Shown here: one piece after another, positions 5,926 to 7,798 of the stretch | Layout of the letters: the number at the start of each line of letters is the position of its first letter | Position numbering within the stretch: position 1 is the stretch's first letter | From: JBOFGK01 sp051649085 | GTDB lineage: Bacteria; Bacillota_I; Bacilli_A; UBA3375 | NCBI GenBank assembly: GCA_051649085.1 | Contig: JBOFGK010000029.1 | Span: 1 to 7,798, forward strand | Direction: 5' to 3' | Length of the DNA: 7,798 bases | The notes under the pieces: model-generated | The model's input: only the letters and a program-made list of their open reading frames with translations | Database searches by the model: none | Told to the model about the DNA's origin: nothing | Position numbers and translations under genes: made by a program

Positions 5926-7798
5926 ATGAATACATATAAGCATTTAGAAATTGAGAAAAAGTGGCAAGCATATTGGGAAGAAAATCAAACAAATAAAACG
6001 AACGTTTTAAGTGATAAACCAAAATATTACACATTATCAATGTTTCCATATCCATCAGGAGCTGGATTACATGTAGGACATCCTGAAAGTTATACAGCAA
6101 TTGATATTGTTGGACGTATGAAAAGAATGCAAGGTTTTGAAGTTTTAAACCCAATGGGTTGGGATGCATTTGGATTACCTGCAGAACAATTTGCTTTGAA
6201 GACTGGAAATCATCCAGCTGGTTTTACAAATGAAAATATCGCAACATTTAAAAAACAAATCCAAAGTTTAGGATTTGGAATTGATTGGGAACGTGAAATT
6301 GCAACAACTGATCCAAAATACTATAAATGGACACAATGGATTTTCACTCAACTATATAATAAAGGACTTGCAGAATTAAAAGAGTTACCAGTAAATTTTT
6401 GCCCTGAATGTAAAACGGTGCTTGCAAACGAGGAAGTTATTGATGGACGTTGTGAGCGAGGTGATCATTTAGTAGTTAAGAAAAATTTAAAACAATGGGA
6501 ATTAAAAATTACAGAGTATGCTGAAAGACTATTAGCAGATCTAGATGATTTAGATTGGCCTGAAGCTTTAAAAAGTATGCAACGAAATTGGATTGGAAAA
6601 AGTGTTGGAGTGACAGTAAACTTTAAACTTGAAAATCACGCCGAACAATTAGAGACCTTTACAACAAGAGCAGATACACTATATGGAGTTACATATGTTG
6701 TAATTGCACCTGAACATAGACTTGTAGAAATGTTAGTTACTGCAGATCAAGCAGAAGTTGTCAAAGCCTTTATTGAAGAACAAGCAACTAAAAGCGATAT
6801 GGATCGTACAGAACTTAATAAAGATAAAAGTGGAGTTTTTACTGGAAGTTATGCACTTAATCCATTAACAAATAAACGAATTCCAATTTTAATCGGTGAT
6901 TATGTGCTTGCAACATATGGAACAGGGGCTGTAATGGGAGTGCCTGCACACGATGAACGAGATTATGAATTTGCGAAAAAATACGATTTAGAAATGATTC
7001 AAGTTGTTGAGGGAGATATTAGTGAAAAAGCATTCACAGCAGATGGTATTCATATTAATTCTGATTTAATCAATGGAATGATGATTGAAGAAGCAATTGA
7101 AACAATTGCGAACCAGCTTAAAGAAATTGGTTTAGGAGAAAAAAAAGTAAATTATAAACTTCGAGACTGGTTATTTTCACGTCAAAGGTATTGGGGAGAA
7201 CCATTTCCAGTTGTGCACATGGAAGATGGAACAATTAAGTTACTTGATGAAAGTGAACTTCCTGTGGAATTACCGCATATGACAAGCTTTGCACCAGGTG
7301 AAGATGGAACATCACCACTTGCTAACGCTGCGGATTGGTTAGATTATACTGATCCAATTACTGGAAAAAAAGGGAAACGTGAAACAAATACAATGCCACA
7401 ATGGGCAGGATCTTGTTGGTATTATTTACGTTACTTAGATCCACACAATGAAAAAGAATTTATTTCGAAGGAGATTGCAGATAAATGGCTACCAGTTGAT
7501 TTATATATCGGTGGTGCAGAACACGCAGTATTGCATTTATTGTATGCGCGTTTTTGGCATAAAGTCTTATATGACCTTGGTTATGTAAGTACGAAAGAAC
7601 CATTCCAAAAATTAATAAACCAAGGAATGATTCTTGGAGAAAATAATGAGAAAATGTCTAAGTCAAAAGGAAATGTTGTCAATCCTGATCATATCGTAGA
7701 AAGATTAGGAGCTGATACGCTCAGATTATATGAACTGTTTATGGGACCACTTGAAGCAACAATTGCGTGGAATGAAGACAAACTTGATGGAGCTCGTA
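5926..7798 (+). CDS. leuS: Leucine--tRNA ligase (3' end beyond window)
   Basis: Class I leucyl-tRNA synthetase, charging tRNA-Leu with leucine at the cost of ATP. The reading frame is open from ATG to the window end: 624 codons of an expected 800 or so. Visible parts: HIGH-type HVGH (49-52) in a typical FPYPSGAGLHVGHPE context, a zinc-like module (C159, C162, C176, H181), the CP1 editing domain (about 225-420) with TTRADT (246-251) and GVPAHDERD (338-346), the leucine-specific RDWLFSRQRYWGE (413-425), AGSCWYYLR, GGAEHAVLH, and KMSKS (576-580). The anticodon-binding and C-terminal domains are cut off by the window end, not truncated by mutation. AGGAAG (5919-5924) overlaps the mnmE stop, and the ATG begins 5 bases after it, so leuS is co-transcribed with mnmE and has no leader of its own. 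Confidence 0.97.
   Translation, partial: MNTYKHLEIEKKWQAYWEENQTNKTNVLSDKPKYYTLSMFPYPSGAGLHVGHPESYTAIDIVGRMKRMQGFEVLNPMGWDAFGLPAEQFALKTGNHPAGFTNENIATFKKQIQSLGFGIDWEREIATTDPKYYKWTQWIFTQLYNKGLAELKELPVNFCPECKTVLANEEVIDGRCERGDHLVVKKNLKQWELKITEYAERLLADLDDLDWPEALKSMQRNWIGKSVGVTVNFKLENHAEQLETFTTRADTLYGVTYVVIAPEHRLVEMLVTADQAEVVKAFIEEQATKSDMDRTELNKDKSGVFTGSYALNPLTNKRIPILIGDYVLATYGTGAVMGVPAHDERDYEFAKKYDLEMIQVVEGDISEKAFTADGIHINSDLINGMMIEEAIETIANQLKEIGLGEKKVNYKLRDWLFSRQRYWGEPFPVVHMEDGTIKLLDESELPVELPHMTSFAPGEDGTSPLANAADWLDYTDPITGKKGKRETNTMPQWAGSCWYYLRYLDPHNEKEFISKEIADKWLPVDLYIGGAEHAVLHLLYARFWHKVLYDLGYVSTKEPFQKLINQGMILGENNEKMSKSKGNVVNPDHIVERLGADTLRLYELFMGPLEATIAWNEDKLDGAR

Overview
The window is an ordinary chromosomal stretch from a strongly AT-rich, low-GC Gram-positive-type bacterium (Bacillota, possibly an Erysipelotrichia-, Acholeplasma- or Turicibacter-like lineage; the sequence alone does not settle which). 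Support comes from the polyA/polyT-rich coding bias, AGGAG-type ribosome binding sites, a lipoprotein-type YidC as in monoderms, and the rpmH-rnpA-yidC-(x)-mnmE gene order. TGA acts as a stop (rsmI ends with it) and Trp is encoded by TGG, so the code is standard table 11 and not the Mycoplasma code.

All genes are on the + strand and tightly packed. Positions 1-135 are a short leader with no convincing promoter. Positions 136-2185 hold a two-component system: an OmpR/PhoB-type response regulator and an overlapping, TTG-started membrane histidine kinase. A 222-base gap (2186-2407) follows, the only sizeable intergenic space. It holds a very good extended -10 promoter (2334-2362) and no recognisable terminator. 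From that promoter runs a compact six-gene unit: rpmH (L34), rnpA (RNase P protein), yidC (membrane insertase), rsmI (16S rRNA 2'-O-methyltransferase), mnmE (tRNA wobble-U modification GTPase) and leuS (leucyl-tRNA synthetase, cut by the window end). Junctions are overlaps or gaps of 4 to 9 bases with no internal terminator, so one polycistronic transcript is likely.

The unit concerns making and running the translation machinery: a ribosomal protein, tRNA 5' maturation, rRNA methylation at the decoding centre, tRNA wobble modification, tRNA charging, and insertion of newly made membrane proteins. The two-component system has an unrecognised extracellular sensor region, and its signal cannot be read from sequence.

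I see no mobile element, CRISPR array, tRNA, phage gene or clearly new system. The points worth a second look are modest: the kinase has a degenerate ATP-binding G1 box; khpB/jag is missing from its usual place after yidC, with rsmI there instead; the usual dnaA neighbour of rpmH is replaced by a two-component system; leuS has no room for a T-box leader; and the start of rnpA has two A9 tracts, no Shine-Dalgarno site and two mutually exclusive potential hairpins.
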